Positions 1 through 8,499 of a DNA stretch of 64,000 bases are shown here, in pieces (position 1 is the first letter of the stretch; each line of letters starts with the position of its first letter). This DNA is from CBDHFQ01 sp965262565 (GTDB lineage Bacteria > Bacteroidota > Bacteroidia > J057), in assembly GCA_965262565.1 (NCBI GenBank), contig CBDHFQ010000029.1, positions 372,001-436,000 of the forward strand, in the 5' to 3' direction. Below the pieces are notes generated by a model. That model saw only the letters and a list, made by a program, of their open reading frames with translations. It did no database searches and was not told where the DNA came from. Position numbers and translations under genes: made by a program.

Positions 1-1298
1 CCATATGCAAAGTTGGTGTAAAAATGATCAGCATGGGTAGAAGAAGGTTCTTCTAACCTGGACTCAACGAGGGAAAAGTAGCCTCTATAACTTCCTTCAT
101 GTGGATTAAGGGCATTTTGATCTAAAATTTTATTAATGACATAACTGGAAGCATAAGAAGTGAATCCTTCATCCATCCAGGCATAAAGAGATTCATTGGT
201 AGCTAAGACATGTTGGAACCAGCTGTGAATGACCTCATGCACAGTGACTCCCAATAAACTTCTATAAGGTCTAAATCCGGTGATCATGGTACACATAGCG
301 TATTCCATTCCGCCGTCACCTCCCTGGATCACAGAATAGGTAGGATATGGGTATTTGCCGAAAGTTTCATTCATAATTTGAAACAACTCTACGGTATGTG
401 GTTGTAGTTTTTGCCAATGTTCTGTGATAGAGTCTGCTTCTGCTTGAAAAAAGAAATGAACCGTAGGACCATCAGGGACTTGTACGATCTCATGGGTATA
501 ATCAGGATCCGCAGCCCAGGCAAAATCGTGAACATTATTTGCTATGAAGTTCCAGCTTAATTTTTCTTTGGGGGCCAATGAGTCGGAGACTGTTTTTTCA
601 GCATATCCATATCCTATTTTTCCAGCATCTTGCAACACTCCTGAGGCAGCAACTACATAAGTAGGATCTATATGAATCGTAACGTCAAAATCGCCCCAAA
701 CTCCATGGAATTCTCTGCTTATGTAAGGATTTGCATGCCAACCATCCAAATCATATTCGCACATTTTAGGATACCACTGTGTCATGGTGTATCGAACTCC
801 TTCGGCATTATCCCGACCGGAGCGACGTATTTGTAGGGGAACCTGCCCTTCGAACTCCATATTAAAAATGGTCGAATCACCGGGATGTATCGGCTCGTTA
901 AGGCTTACTTCCAGAATAGTACCTACACTTTCATAGTCCAGTGATTGATCACCATTGGTCAAAGAAATAACATGTAGGTAGCCAATTTCCTTTTCCGACA
1001 ATTTCTGTATGCGATCCTCCACTCTTCGATCGGGGTCCAGGATGTTTCTGGAGTGCACATCCATCATACTATTAGGTTGGAATGCATTAAAATATAAGTG
1101 GTAAAATACTTTAGTTAAGGTATCCGGAGAGTTATTAATATAAGTCAACCTCTGTGTACCGGAATATTGATTGGATGTCACATCCATATCTATATCCATA
1201 TGGTACGCTACTCTTTGTTGCCATCTGGGAACTTGTGCCATTAATCCGAGGACGGATAGTATACAAAACCCAGTGAGAAAAAACTGTTTGAGTCTCAT
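1..1298 (-). CDS. M1-family zinc metallopeptidase, secreted, C-terminus cut by window edge
   Basis: The frame is open from an ATG at 1298 to the left edge, giving the first 432 residues. A signal peptide (MRLKQFFLTGFCILSVLG, then LMAQ) is followed by an M1-type N-terminal beta domain and the catalytic domain. The zinc site is HEVIH at residues 354-358 with the third ligand Glu377 in WMDEGF, the HExxH-18-E gluzincin spacing. GGMEYAMCT about 25 residues upstream occupies the place of the family's GxMEN substrate-binding motif, with the order slightly altered. Known of the family: removal of N-terminal residues from peptides; the signal peptide implies periplasmic or surface peptide degradation. 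The missing part should be the helical C-terminal domain. The next gene is divergent. The family is sure, the substrate unknown. Confidence 0.9.
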   Translation of the reverse strand, partial: MRLKQFFLTGFCILSVLGLMAQVPRWQQRVAYHMDIDMDVTSNQYSGTQRLTYINNSPDTLTKVFYHLYFNAFQPNSMMDVHSRNILDPDRRVEDRIQKLSEKEIGYLHVISLTNGDQSLDYESVGTILEVSLNEPIHPGDSTIFNMEFEGQVPLQIRRSGRDNAEGVRYTMTQWYPKMCEYDLDGWHANPYISREFHGVWGDFDVTIHIDPTYVVAASGVLQDAGKIGYGYAEKTVSDSLAPKEKLSWNFIANNVHDFAWAADPDYTHEIVQVPDGPTVHFFFQAEADSITEHWQKLQPHTVELFQIMNETFGKYPYPTYSVIQGGDGGMEYAMCTMITGFRPYRSLLGVTVHEVIHSWFQHVLATNESLYAWMDEGFTSYASSYVINKILDQNALNPHEGSYRGYFSLVESRLEEPSSTHADHFYTNFAY

Positions 1299-1484
1299 AA
1301 TGAAATAGGTAAAAAGCAATGTTACGAAAATATTTCCTGTATTGCTCAACCTAAATTTGGAAACTTATTTTATTCCATAAACTTACTTTTTAGCTTAGCG
1401 TTATACTAAAAAATGCTATGTTAGCTCATGTTTAGTTAGTTAACCGTAAAGCTGAATTATTGTCATTGCTAAATCTCCGAACTA

Positions 1485-1928
1485 ATGAAGTATCCTCTTG
1501 TCGTTTTTGCTCAATTTATCGGAATTGTCATGTGTATTTCGGTATCTGCCCAGACAAAAATTACCTGGGAAATGCTTGCCAATGTAGAGTACGATTTTGT
1601 ACACAGTGAAGAATATCAGGCATATTATTCCCAAATGATTCCTTCTGAAGATATTGCAGCATTGGATGGAAAGAAAGTCACCATCTCTGGCTTCATTTTA
1701 CCCGTGTCTACTGACGGGCAAGATTATTTCTTATCTGCCTATCCGTTTAGTGCCTGTTTTTTTTGTGGTGGAGCAGGTCAGGAGTCAGTGATAGAATTAA
1801 AATTACAGGATGAAAATGCAAGGTATGAAGTTGATGATGTTTTGACATTTAATGGTACACTTCGGTTAAATGATGTTCCTTTTGAAATGAGTTATATTCT
1901 CGAAGAAGCCACGCCCATTACACAATAG
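1485..1928 (+). CDS. Secreted DUF3299-like protein
   Basis: A 147-residue protein with a signal peptide cleaved near VSAQ. The mature part has the pattern ITWE...ALDGKKVTISGFILPV...YPFSACFFCGGAGQES, which resembles the small periplasmic DUF3299 proteins: an OB-like beta barrel with a 'GFxxP' strand and a Cys-containing loop. The two close cysteines (CFFC) could bind metal or form a disulfide; this is inference. No enzymatic role is known to me. It stands alone, divergent from the aminopeptidase and 167 bp before the OmpA lipoprotein gene. Confidence 0.6.
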   Translation: MKYPLVVFAQFIGIVMCISVSAQTKITWEMLANVEYDFVHSEEYQAYYSQMIPSEDIAALDGKKVTISGFILPVSTDGQDYFLSAYPFSACFFCGGAGQESVIELKLQDENARYEVDDVLTFNGTLRLNDVPFEMSYILEEATPITQ

Positions 1929-2095
1929 GGAATGATTATTCACCACAGGATGATACAGATTCCACGCTTAATTGTATTAAATACACGAACATTATAAAAA
2001 GTTCTACGGCTGATTATCATAGAAAGGTCGTGGGTATTTCGGTATTGACTTTGTTCATTCTTATTTAATTGTAACGATCTTAATATTCAACCACT

Positions 2096-2773
2096 ATGAA
2101 AAAATTATTTGCTTACAGTTTAATAATTTGCTTACTCAGTACTTCTATGTGGAGTTGCCAGTCCTGGAAAAGTGCTAATAAAACTACTAAAGGAGGGGCT
2201 ATCGGCGCTGGAGGAGGAGCGGTAGCAGGTGCAGCTATCGGAAAAGCAGCTGGAAACACTGTACTTGGAGCGATCATCGGTGCAGCGGTAGGAGGTACTG
2301 CTGGTGTACTTATCGGTAAAAGAATGGATAAACAAGCAGCAGAATTGGAAAAAGAGTTGGAAGGAGCAGAAGTTGAGCGCATAGGGGAGGGAATTCATCT
2401 TACCTTCGATTCTGGTTTACTATTTGACTTCAATTCTTCTGCCTTAACAAGCACCACTAAAGAGAATCTAAATATGTTAGCTCAGTCCTTAGAAGAATAT
2501 CCCGGCACCAATGTGCGTATTGAAGGTCATACAGACAGTAAAGGGACTGAGGATTACAATCTGAAATTATCAGTTGAGAGAGCTGAATCAGTGTCAACTT
2601 ATCTGCGTTCTATTGGGATAGACCGAAGCAGACTGGAGACTTATGGTTATGGTGAATCTCAGCCCATAGAAACGAATGAAACCGATGCAGGAAGGGCACA
2701 AAATCGTAGAGTAGAAGTAGGTATTTTTGCGAACGAAGAGTTAGTAGAAGAAGCGGAATCAGGCAAAATATAG
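2096..2773 (+). CDS. OmpA-family lipoprotein with glycine-zipper domain
   Basis: 225 residues. A short hydrophobic leader ends in SMWSC, a relaxed Bacteroidota-type lipobox with Cys21 as the likely lipidated residue. Residues about 33-75 are a glycine-zipper region (repeated GGAIGAGGGA / GAAIG / GAVVG-like spacing), which normally forms a membrane-embedded hairpin. Residues about 95-210 are an OmpA C-terminal peptidoglycan-binding domain, with FDFNSSAL, IEGHTDSKGTEDYN and the closing AQNRRVEV. Expected role: a non-covalent link between outer membrane and peptidoglycan. A strong hairpin terminator follows the stop codon, so it is probably a single-gene unit. Confidence 0.9.
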   Translation: MKKLFAYSLIICLLSTSMWSCQSWKSANKTTKGGAIGAGGGAVAGAAIGKAAGNTVLGAIIGAAVGGTAGVLIGKRMDKQAAELEKELEGAEVERIGEGIHLTFDSGLLFDFNSSALTSTTKENLNMLAQSLEEYPGTNVRIEGHTDSKGTEDYNLKLSVERAESVSTYLRSIGIDRSRLETYGYGESQPIETNETDAGRAQNRRVEVGIFANEELVEEAESGKI

Positions 2774-2798
2774 TATTTAGAAAGAATAATTATCTCAT

Positions 2799-2835
2799 AA
2801 GGGAGGATCGCTACTTTAGCGTAAGCCTCCCTTTT
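2799..2835 (+). terminator. Intrinsic terminator after the OmpA lipoprotein gene
   Basis: Two-part stem: AAGGGAGG (2799-2806) pairs with CCTCCCTT (2826-2833) and an inner CGCTA (2809-2813) pairs with TAGCG (2817-2821) around a CTT loop. The 3' side runs into T-rich DNA. It lies between the plus-strand OmpA gene and the converging minus-strand gene, so it could serve both. Confidence 0.75.
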
Positions 2836-2864
2836 ATTATTTGAATTAACCTGAATGCCTGATG

Positions 2865-4187
2865 TTATGGGGTGAAGGTCAAATCATCGTGAGAAATTAC
2901 AGCTGTCCATACACTGGTCCGTAGTTGATCCATTCTCGTCCAGATTGGACATACTCTTCCATTGTGTGCAGAAATGTGGTTATAGTCTCCAAAAAAGGCA
3001 TTATTCCCTGGTATAAATGGTGTTTCACTTATCGGCAGGTTGGTAAATGAATTTCCTCCATCAGTAGAATAAGCAATATAAACGTCTGTTTGTGAATCGT
3101 CATAATTTCTTCGATCGTAAAACACTGTATATAAATAGCCTGTAGTTTGGTCTATCGTCATCCAGGTGAAGAATTGATGTTTTCCTTTGCCATCATCATT
3201 CACTCTGATGGGGGCTGACCAGCTATCTCCACCATCTGTTGATTTTGCCAACCATATATCGGTATCGTTCTCTCCATTCCGCTGATCCGACCAGTTTACA
3301 TACAAAGTTCCTTTATGGGGCCCTTCACTCAGGTCGCACAAGAGGATAGGCATACCATTACACCGATGGATACCAGGAATACTAAATTCCCATCCTCCCG
3401 GTTGATCAGCAACCAGAATATCTTTTTCTAACCAGCTTTTCCCTTTATTAACAGATTTATCAACATAGATCTTTTCATTAATAGCCCAAGCGACATATAC
3501 TTCTCCATTAGGTCCTACAGCTGGCACAGCGCCTTCTGCTGTTTGGTCGCCATCCAAACAGTCTCCAGATATTTCGTTTATTCTAATGGCCTTTTTCCAG
3601 GATTTTCCTCTGTTTTTAGAATAGGCAAAAAGAATATTACTCTTATCCTCTGGTGCCTTACTCTCATATCTATCGAATTGGGTCCAGCTGGCATATACAT
3701 ACTTAGAGGAAGGGTCTGCTATGGCCCATTCTTTATCTTGATCTTTGGGATGATAATTACCCATAAATGTACCATTGTCCCATGTTCTTCCTCCATCTGA
3801 TGAACGTTGGCACACAATTCTATCTAATAGTTGGGGACTGGACCAGCCTTTATTGTTGGGATCCGAAAGGTGTAAATAATAGAAATTACCTTTCATATCT
3901 GCTACAATACATGGATCACCGTAAACACCATAGGTAGAGCTTAGGCGTTGTTTTTCCCATGATGTTCCTCCATCAAAAGTCACATATACTTTGTCCAGGA
4001 TAGCTCCTGCAACGATGTTATCTGTATTGAGCGGATTAATTGCGATGCTCGGTTCACAAGGAGGATAGCTAAGGCCGTCTGCTTCATCTAATTTAATATT
4101 ATTAAATTGAGCAAAAAGGGGAAGATGCATGTACAGGAGACAAATCAGCCCTATGAGTTGATTGAGTTGCCTCATTTTATTGTTCAT
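2865..4187 (-). CDS. Secreted sialidase-like beta-propeller with Asp-box repeats
   Basis: About 440 residues. I prefer the ATG at 4187 (MNNKMRQLNQ), which places the hydrophobic signal segment ending LPLFAQ close to the start; an in-frame ATG 27 bp further upstream exists. Six Asp-box/BNR-type motifs are visible: TFDGGTSW, SSDGGRTW, SKNRGKSW, SVNKGKSW, STDGGDSW and STDGGNSF, spaced as in six-bladed propellers. Such folds include sialidases and other exo-glycosidases, but I see no clear Arg-triad/Tyr/Glu catalytic set, so an enzymatic role is not claimed. It lies 50 bp downstream of the glycerophosphodiesterase gene on the same strand, probably co-transcribed. Confidence 0.75.
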   Translation of the reverse strand: MNNKMRQLNQLIGLICLLYMHLPLFAQFNNIKLDEADGLSYPPCEPSIAINPLNTDNIVAGAILDKVYVTFDGGTSWEKQRLSSTYGVYGDPCIVADMKGNFYYLHLSDPNNKGWSSPQLLDRIVCQRSSDGGRTWDNGTFMGNYHPKDQDKEWAIADPSSKYVYASWTQFDRYESKAPEDKSNILFAYSKNRGKSWKKAIRINEISGDCLDGDQTAEGAVPAVGPNGEVYVAWAINEKIYVDKSVNKGKSWLEKDILVADQPGGWEFSIPGIHRCNGMPILLCDLSEGPHKGTLYVNWSDQRNGENDTDIWLAKSTDGGDSWSAPIRVNDDGKGKHQFFTWMTIDQTTGYLYTVFYDRRNYDDSQTDVYIAYSTDGGNSFTNLPISETPFIPGNNAFFGDYNHISAHNGRVCPIWTRMDQLRTSVWTAVISHDDLTFTP

Positions 4188-4237
4188 ATGATTCGTTCGA
4201 AATAAAAGGAACATTTTGCTCAGGCAATATAGCTATA

Positions 4238-5134
4238 TTATTCATTCACTGCTCGCCATACATCTACGGGGAGATCTGTAGCAAAAATATCCACTCCTTT
4301 TCTGGCAAGCCTTTTATACGATTTACCCCCTTTTTGATCGAACTTGGGATCGTATTTCCACATGGTTCCTAAATTTACCATTATTTGTTCCTTGTGAAGG
4401 GATTTATATAGTTTATTAGGAGCTTTATCAGTTCCAGTAAAAGCAATAATTCGATTTAAGGGAATCTCTGTCTGTTTTACTTTTTCCCATTCAGTTATAT
4501 CTCGGACAGATAAGGAAATCATGATATCTGGATGAAGTTGATGAACGTTTACTGCATCTTCTAATGAGTAAGTAATGAGGACACAAAATGGTTCTGCGTG
4601 ATATTTTTTAATGGTATCGATCACCATGTGGAACGGAGTCTGTCTCTTTACATCCACAAACATAATGGTCTTCTGTTTACCCCAATGTATTGCTTCTGAA
4701 AATGTAGGTATTCGGTAATCGCTAACGATTCCTTTATGGTCTTTTAACAGCAATGAGCGCATGTCTTTCCAAGCCATCTGGTGAACAGCTCCCATACCAT
4801 TAGTGGTCCGATGTAATGAATCGTCATGCATAAGAATTAGTACACTATCCTGAGTTATTTCTACATCGAATTCTATTAAGGCTGGAACTTGTGAAAGGGT
4901 ATGATTAAAGGTAGCAAGACAATTTTCTGGATAAGATGTGGTCGGACCTCCTCTGTGAGCACTTACGAGGATTTGGTCTTGGATAGAAGGATCGAAAAAC
5001 TGGTACAAATCTGTTACGCTCTCTATTTGTTTAAATGTAGGGGAGGCTTGAGCGAGCGTTGAGATAGGGAACATCACAGTACCTGCAACCAGCAGGATAA
5101 TACTGAAAAGGATGCGGAAAGAGGAAATTTTCAT
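4238..5134 (-). CDS. Secreted glycerophosphodiester phosphodiesterase (GDPD family)
   Basis: 298 residues with an N-terminal signal peptide ending TLAQA. GDPD catalytic landmarks are all present: HRGG at residues 60-63, PEN at 69-71, EFD at 88-90 (metal-binding Glu/Asp) and HDD at 103-105. Known family reaction: hydrolysis of glycerophosphodiesters to glycerol 3-phosphate and an alcohol, calcium- or magnesium-dependent. Export suggests scavenging of phosphate or carbon from deacylated phospholipids. The closing segment GVDIFATDLP matches the end of the TIM barrel. It is the first gene of a likely two-gene unit with the Asp-box propeller. Confidence 0.9.
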   Translation of the reverse strand: MKISSFRILFSIILLVAGTVMFPISTLAQASPTFKQIESVTDLYQFFDPSIQDQILVSAHRGGPTTSYPENCLATFNHTLSQVPALIEFDVEITQDSVLILMHDDSLHRTTNGMGAVHQMAWKDMRSLLLKDHKGIVSDYRIPTFSEAIHWGKQKTIMFVDVKRQTPFHMVIDTIKKYHAEPFCVLITYSLEDAVNVHQLHPDIMISLSVRDITEWEKVKQTEIPLNRIIAFTGTDKAPNKLYKSLHKEQIMVNLGTMWKYDPKFDQKGGKSYKRLARKGVDIFATDLPVDVWRAVNE

Positions 5135-5228
5135 TCTTGCTGAGCATTAGTAGCAAACCGATAGGAATTACAAAAATAAATGTGGGGCAAAAATAGAATT
5201 ATTTACTATTTCTTAAATAGAATGAGAC

Positions 5229-5261
5229 AAAAAAAAGCCCGTAAGGTCTTACTTACAGGCT
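5229..5261 (-). terminator. Minus-strand terminator-like hairpin without an obvious upstream gene
   Basis: The stem AGCC(C)GTAAG (5236-5245) pairs with CTTAC(A)GGCT (5252-5261). Adenines at 5229-5236 become a T-run when read on the minus strand. No minus-strand gene lies between it and the plus-strand hydrolase start at 5584, so the transcript it would end is unknown. Confidence 0.45.
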
Positions 5262-5278
5262 AACTAAAAAGCTTACTG

Positions 5279-5341
5279 ATGAGAAAACTACTACTACTTA
5301 ACTCTTTATATTCTTTTATGATGTTAAACTTAAATAGGTAA
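5279..5341 (+). other. Possible 20-residue leader or remnant ORF
   Basis: The ATG at 5279 opens a 20-codon frame beginning MRKLLLLNSLYSF. It resembles the first residues of exported Bacteroidota proteins such as SusC-type receptors but stops at 5341 before any cleavage site. It could be a truncated gene start, a leader peptide or chance. I see no strong ribosome-binding site. Confidence 0.2.
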
Positions 5342-5519
5342 CCATCGGATGAATAAAAATCAAAGAAATAATTACCCTGTTAAGTTATAATTATCTTATC
5401 TCTACGAAAAAAACAATATTTCGTAAACTTACGATTATTGATATTTAAAAAATATCGAATGTTAATCTTCTTTAGAAGTAATGCCAAAAAGCATGCCATT
5501 AATCTTTCAGAATAAGTTA

Positions 5520-5527
5520 TATTTTTG
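5520..5527 (+). promoter_or_regulatory. Candidate -7 box for the 5584 gene
   Basis: TATTTTTG matches the Bacteroidota primary-sigma -7 consensus TAnnTTTG, 56 bp before the start codon. I see no good TTTG -33 box about 20 bp upstream, so support is moderate. Confidence 0.35.
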
Positions 5528-5583
5528 ATTGAATCTGGTAGAAACTGAATGACTGCCTAAGCGAACTAATATCTTGATCTATC

Positions 5584-6624
5584 ATGAATCGAGCATCCTT
5601 TACTGCCATTTCTTTCTTACTAAATTCTCAATTTGGGGTCAAGAAAAAGATTAATACGGATCTCATACAATTATTGCTGGCTCCGGATTATATGATTGAT
5701 TGTAGGAAATATTATGCGCAAAAACGCACCTTAAGTATGGGTAAGATTTTAGCCATTAATGGACTTGCCATAGATGGTTACCTGGATGAACGGATGGTGC
5801 GTGTGTGCAAAAGTTTAGCCGCTTGTGGGTTTGAGGTCTATTCTCCTGCCTACTACGAATTAAATCATTTGACCATTTCACGCAAAAGCATAGAAGATAT
5901 TAGCCTGACCATTCCAGCACTCGTAAAGCAATCCCAAGACTCTGGAGTACAAAAGGTAGCATTATTTGCACCATCTTTTGCAGGAGGAATGGCTCTCATT
6001 GCCGCATCTAAGCCTGAAATTAGCCATATGGTGAGTGCTATTTGTACGGTGGGAGCCTATGCTAATACCAGGCAATCCATAACTTATGCATTGGAAGGAG
6101 AAGATAATGATGACTATGGAAGACTGGTCCTTATGTGGAATTTTATAAATCAGGCAACTAGTCAATTCCCCAATATCCGTGAAGCGCTTAAGGAGGCTAT
6201 CCTTGATAATGGGCTTCCCAGAATTCCGCCCAAATTACCCGAATTCCTATCTTCATATACAGAGGAGGAACGCCAGCACATTATACATCTGATAAGACAA
6301 AAGGATTATAGGATGAAGTTTTGGGAAAAAGTGGTAGAAATGGACCGTCAAGGTGAGCATCTCATGGAGCATTTTGACGTACTTCCTAAAATCAGTAATA
6401 TGAAAGCTCCTGTTTCCCTCGTACATGGAAAAACAGATACTGTTATTCCAGCGTATGAAAGTGAAAAACTATTTAATTTCTTGACGCAAAACGGCGTCGA
6501 GGCAAGATTGGTCATTACACCGTTTATTTCTCATGGAGATACTGGTTTCCAGTGGAATCTATTGAAGGAAGTATGGAAGATGGCAAAAGTGTTTACCTTT
6601 TATTTTCGTCATGCCATCACATAA
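5584..6624 (+). CDS. Alpha/beta-hydrolase fold protein
   Basis: 346 residues, without a signal peptide. The nucleophile elbow is FAPSFAGG with Ser131 (a PxSxG form of the usual GxSxG). The acid-loop region is VHGKTDTVIPAYES, and the likely catalytic His lies in FISHGDTG near residue 317, so the triad order is intact. The fold itself starts near residue 52 (MGKILAING); the first 50 residues look extra, and an internal ATG such as codon 37 or 52 may be the true start. The substrate cannot be read from sequence. It is 97 bp upstream of the OlsF-like acyltransferase on the same strand, so a lipid ester is a reasonable guess but only inference. Confidence 0.75.
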   Translation: MNRASFTAISFLLNSQFGVKKKINTDLIQLLLAPDYMIDCRKYYAQKRTLSMGKILAINGLAIDGYLDERMVRVCKSLAACGFEVYSPAYYELNHLTISRKSIEDISLTIPALVKQSQDSGVQKVALFAPSFAGGMALIAASKPEISHMVSAICTVGAYANTRQSITYALEGEDNDDYGRLVLMWNFINQATSQFPNIREALKEAILDNGLPRIPPKLPEFLSSYTEEERQHIIHLIRQKDYRMKFWEKVVEMDRQGEHLMEHFDVLPKISNMKAPVSLVHGKTDTVIPAYESEKLFNFLTQNGVEARLVITPFISHGDTGFQWNLLKEVWKMAKVFTFYFRHAIT

Positions 6625-6721
6625 ATAATGTTTGATTAATCATTACATTTACTCAATATAAATGTGCTTTTTACAGTATTAGCCCAGGAATTCCCTTTAA
6701 TGATTAAAGTGAGTACGGAAT

Positions 6722-8491
6722 ATGCCAATGTTTGTAGACGAAAAAGCATTTATCAAAGCTACTAACCTTCGAAAATTTAAACTGGAAGGTGCTGCTAAAC
6801 CGCTCATGAGATTAACGGGATTTACGAGATTAAATGCCTTATATCAGGAGTGTTATTCTCAAAAGGGAGTAGCCTTTATCGAGGCAGTATTTAAAAAGCT
6901 GGAAATAGATCTCGTTTTTCATCAAAAAGAATTAAGACATCTACCGCGAAGAGGTCCCTTTGTTACAATCGCAAATCATCCATTTGGAATGATTGACAGT
7001 CTGGCCCTGTTATATCTCATCCTCCAACAAAGGGAAGATTATAAAATGACAGCGGATGAATTGTTGATGCAGCTTCATCCCATTCAGCAACATTTACTTC
7101 CAAAACCAGTCCTCAATCAAATGAAGACAACATCCTATGGGTCAGATGATTTACATACCATTAAACAACATTTAGCAGAAGAACATCCACTGGGTATTTT
7201 CCCCTCTGAAGAGCTGTCTGAAGTTAACATGGATAAAGAAAGAAAGAAGCTTACTGTGGGAGGTTGGCACCTTCCTTCTATCAGTTTTATTCACGAAATA
7301 AAAGTTCCCGTCGTCCCAGTATACTTTCACGCTAACCAGTATACTTTTTTTCACATCTTGCGGAAATTGAACCCTTCTTTCAGAACCATGGCATTACCTG
7401 CTGAATTACTGGGAAATCAGAACCAACGGATCAAAATAAGAATAGGTAATCCCATTCCCGTTCATGAGCAAAATAGATTTGAAAGCTATGTTCAGTTGGG
7501 ACAATATCTTAAAGCCAGAACCTATTCCTTAGGCATGGTAAAGGAAGAGCGAAAAGTTTTTCCAGGAACCTTAAAATTGCAAAGGCCAGCTAAACCTATT
7601 GCCGCCCCTACTTCTCAAACAGCGGTTAATAAAGAATTAGCACAGCTGTTGGCACGAGGAAAAATGATATGCCATCAAATGGAATATCAGGCTTTCATTA
7701 CCAGAGCCTCGGACATCCCTAACATCCTTCAGGAAATAGGCCGTCTAAGGGAAATAACCTTTAGAGCTGTGGGGGAGGGGACAAATCAAGGACTAGATCT
7801 GGATGAATATGATCAGTACTATCTTCATTTATTTCTATGGGACGAAGCTGAAAAAAGAATCGCAGGTGCGTATAGAATGGGGTTAGGAGAAGAAATAATG
7901 GCTAAAAATGGCAAGAGTGGATTTTATCTTTCCAGCCTTTTTAAGATAGCAGACGAATTTATACCCATTCTTCACCAGGGCATCGAGCTAGGTAGGTCAT
8001 TTGTAACCAAGCCCTATCAAGCGAAACGATTACCCCTTTTTTTACTATGGAAGGCCATTTCCGTTTTTTTGGAACATCATCCTGCATATACATATTTATT
8101 TGGTCCGGTAAGTATTAGCAATCAGTATTCTACCCTATCCAAGACTGTCATGGTGGCATTTTTAAAGAAATACTACTTTGATCATGAACTTGCGGCTATG
8201 GTTAAACCTCGGAAGCGCTTTAAACCTAAACTCCATAAATCCTATATGAATAAGCTATTGGAACGAACGACAAAAGACTTAAAGGAGGTAGATAGGATTA
8301 TTGAAGATATAGAGCCAGCCCATTTTCGCCTACCCATCTTATTGAAAAAATATATAAAACAAAATGCGAGGATTATAGGGTTTAACATAGACCCGGCCTT
8401 TAATCAGGCATTGGATGGATTTATGGTGATGGATTTGAAGGAACTTCCTGAGAGTACGATTCAAGGATTTAAGCGAAATGAAGAAAAGTGA
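6722..8491 (+). CDS. Bifunctional OlsF-like aminolipid acyltransferase (PlsC domain + GNAT-like N-acyltransferase domain)
   Basis: 589 residues, two fused domains. Residues about 60-300 form a PlsC/LPLAT O-acyltransferase: catalytic NHPFGMID at 85-92 (NHx4D) and a LGIFPSEELS loop in place of FPEG. Residues about 315-560 resemble the OlsB/hemolysin-type N-acyltransferase family (LREITFRAVGEGTNQGLDLDEYD and YRMGLGEEI). Known family: OlsF-type fusions make ornithine or glycine lipids in one polypeptide, the C-terminal part N-acylating the amino acid with a 3-hydroxy acyl-ACP and the N-terminal part adding the second acyl chain. Expected role: phosphorus-free membrane aminolipid synthesis at the inner membrane. 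The amino acid head group is not readable from sequence. The stop codon overlaps the GTG that opens the next reading frame. Confidence 0.85.
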   Translation: MPMFVDEKAFIKATNLRKFKLEGAAKPLMRLTGFTRLNALYQECYSQKGVAFIEAVFKKLEIDLVFHQKELRHLPRRGPFVTIANHPFGMIDSLALLYLILQQREDYKMTADELLMQLHPIQQHLLPKPVLNQMKTTSYGSDDLHTIKQHLAEEHPLGIFPSEELSEVNMDKERKKLTVGGWHLPSISFIHEIKVPVVPVYFHANQYTFFHILRKLNPSFRTMALPAELLGNQNQRIKIRIGNPIPVHEQNRFESYVQLGQYLKARTYSLGMVKEERKVFPGTLKLQRPAKPIAAPTSQTAVNKELAQLLARGKMICHQMEYQAFITRASDIPNILQEIGRLREITFRAVGEGTNQGLDLDEYDQYYLHLFLWDEAEKRIAGAYRMGLGEEIMAKNGKSGFYLSSLFKIADEFIPILHQGIELGRSFVTKPYQAKRLPLFLLWKAISVFLEHHPAYTYLFGPVSISNQYSTLSKTVMVAFLKKYYFDHELAAMVKPRKRFKPKLHKSYMNKLLERTTKDLKEVDRIIEDIEPAHFRLPILLKKYIKQNARIIGFNIDPAFNQALDGFMVMDLKELPESTIQGFKRNEEK

Positions 8492-8499
8492 ATAATGGG

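Larger units (their letters stand above)
5135..5583. other. Intergenic region with hairpin, 20-codon ORF and a candidate promoter
   Basis: No full-length gene. It holds a hairpin at 5236-5261 (AGCC-GTAAG against CTTAC-GGCT) with an A-run on its left, so it reads as a terminator on the minus strand. A 20-codon hydrophobic ORF lies at 5279-5341 on the plus strand, and a TATTTTTG box at 5520-5527 precedes the alpha/beta hydrolase. The remainder is AT-rich without evident structure. Confidence 0.5.
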
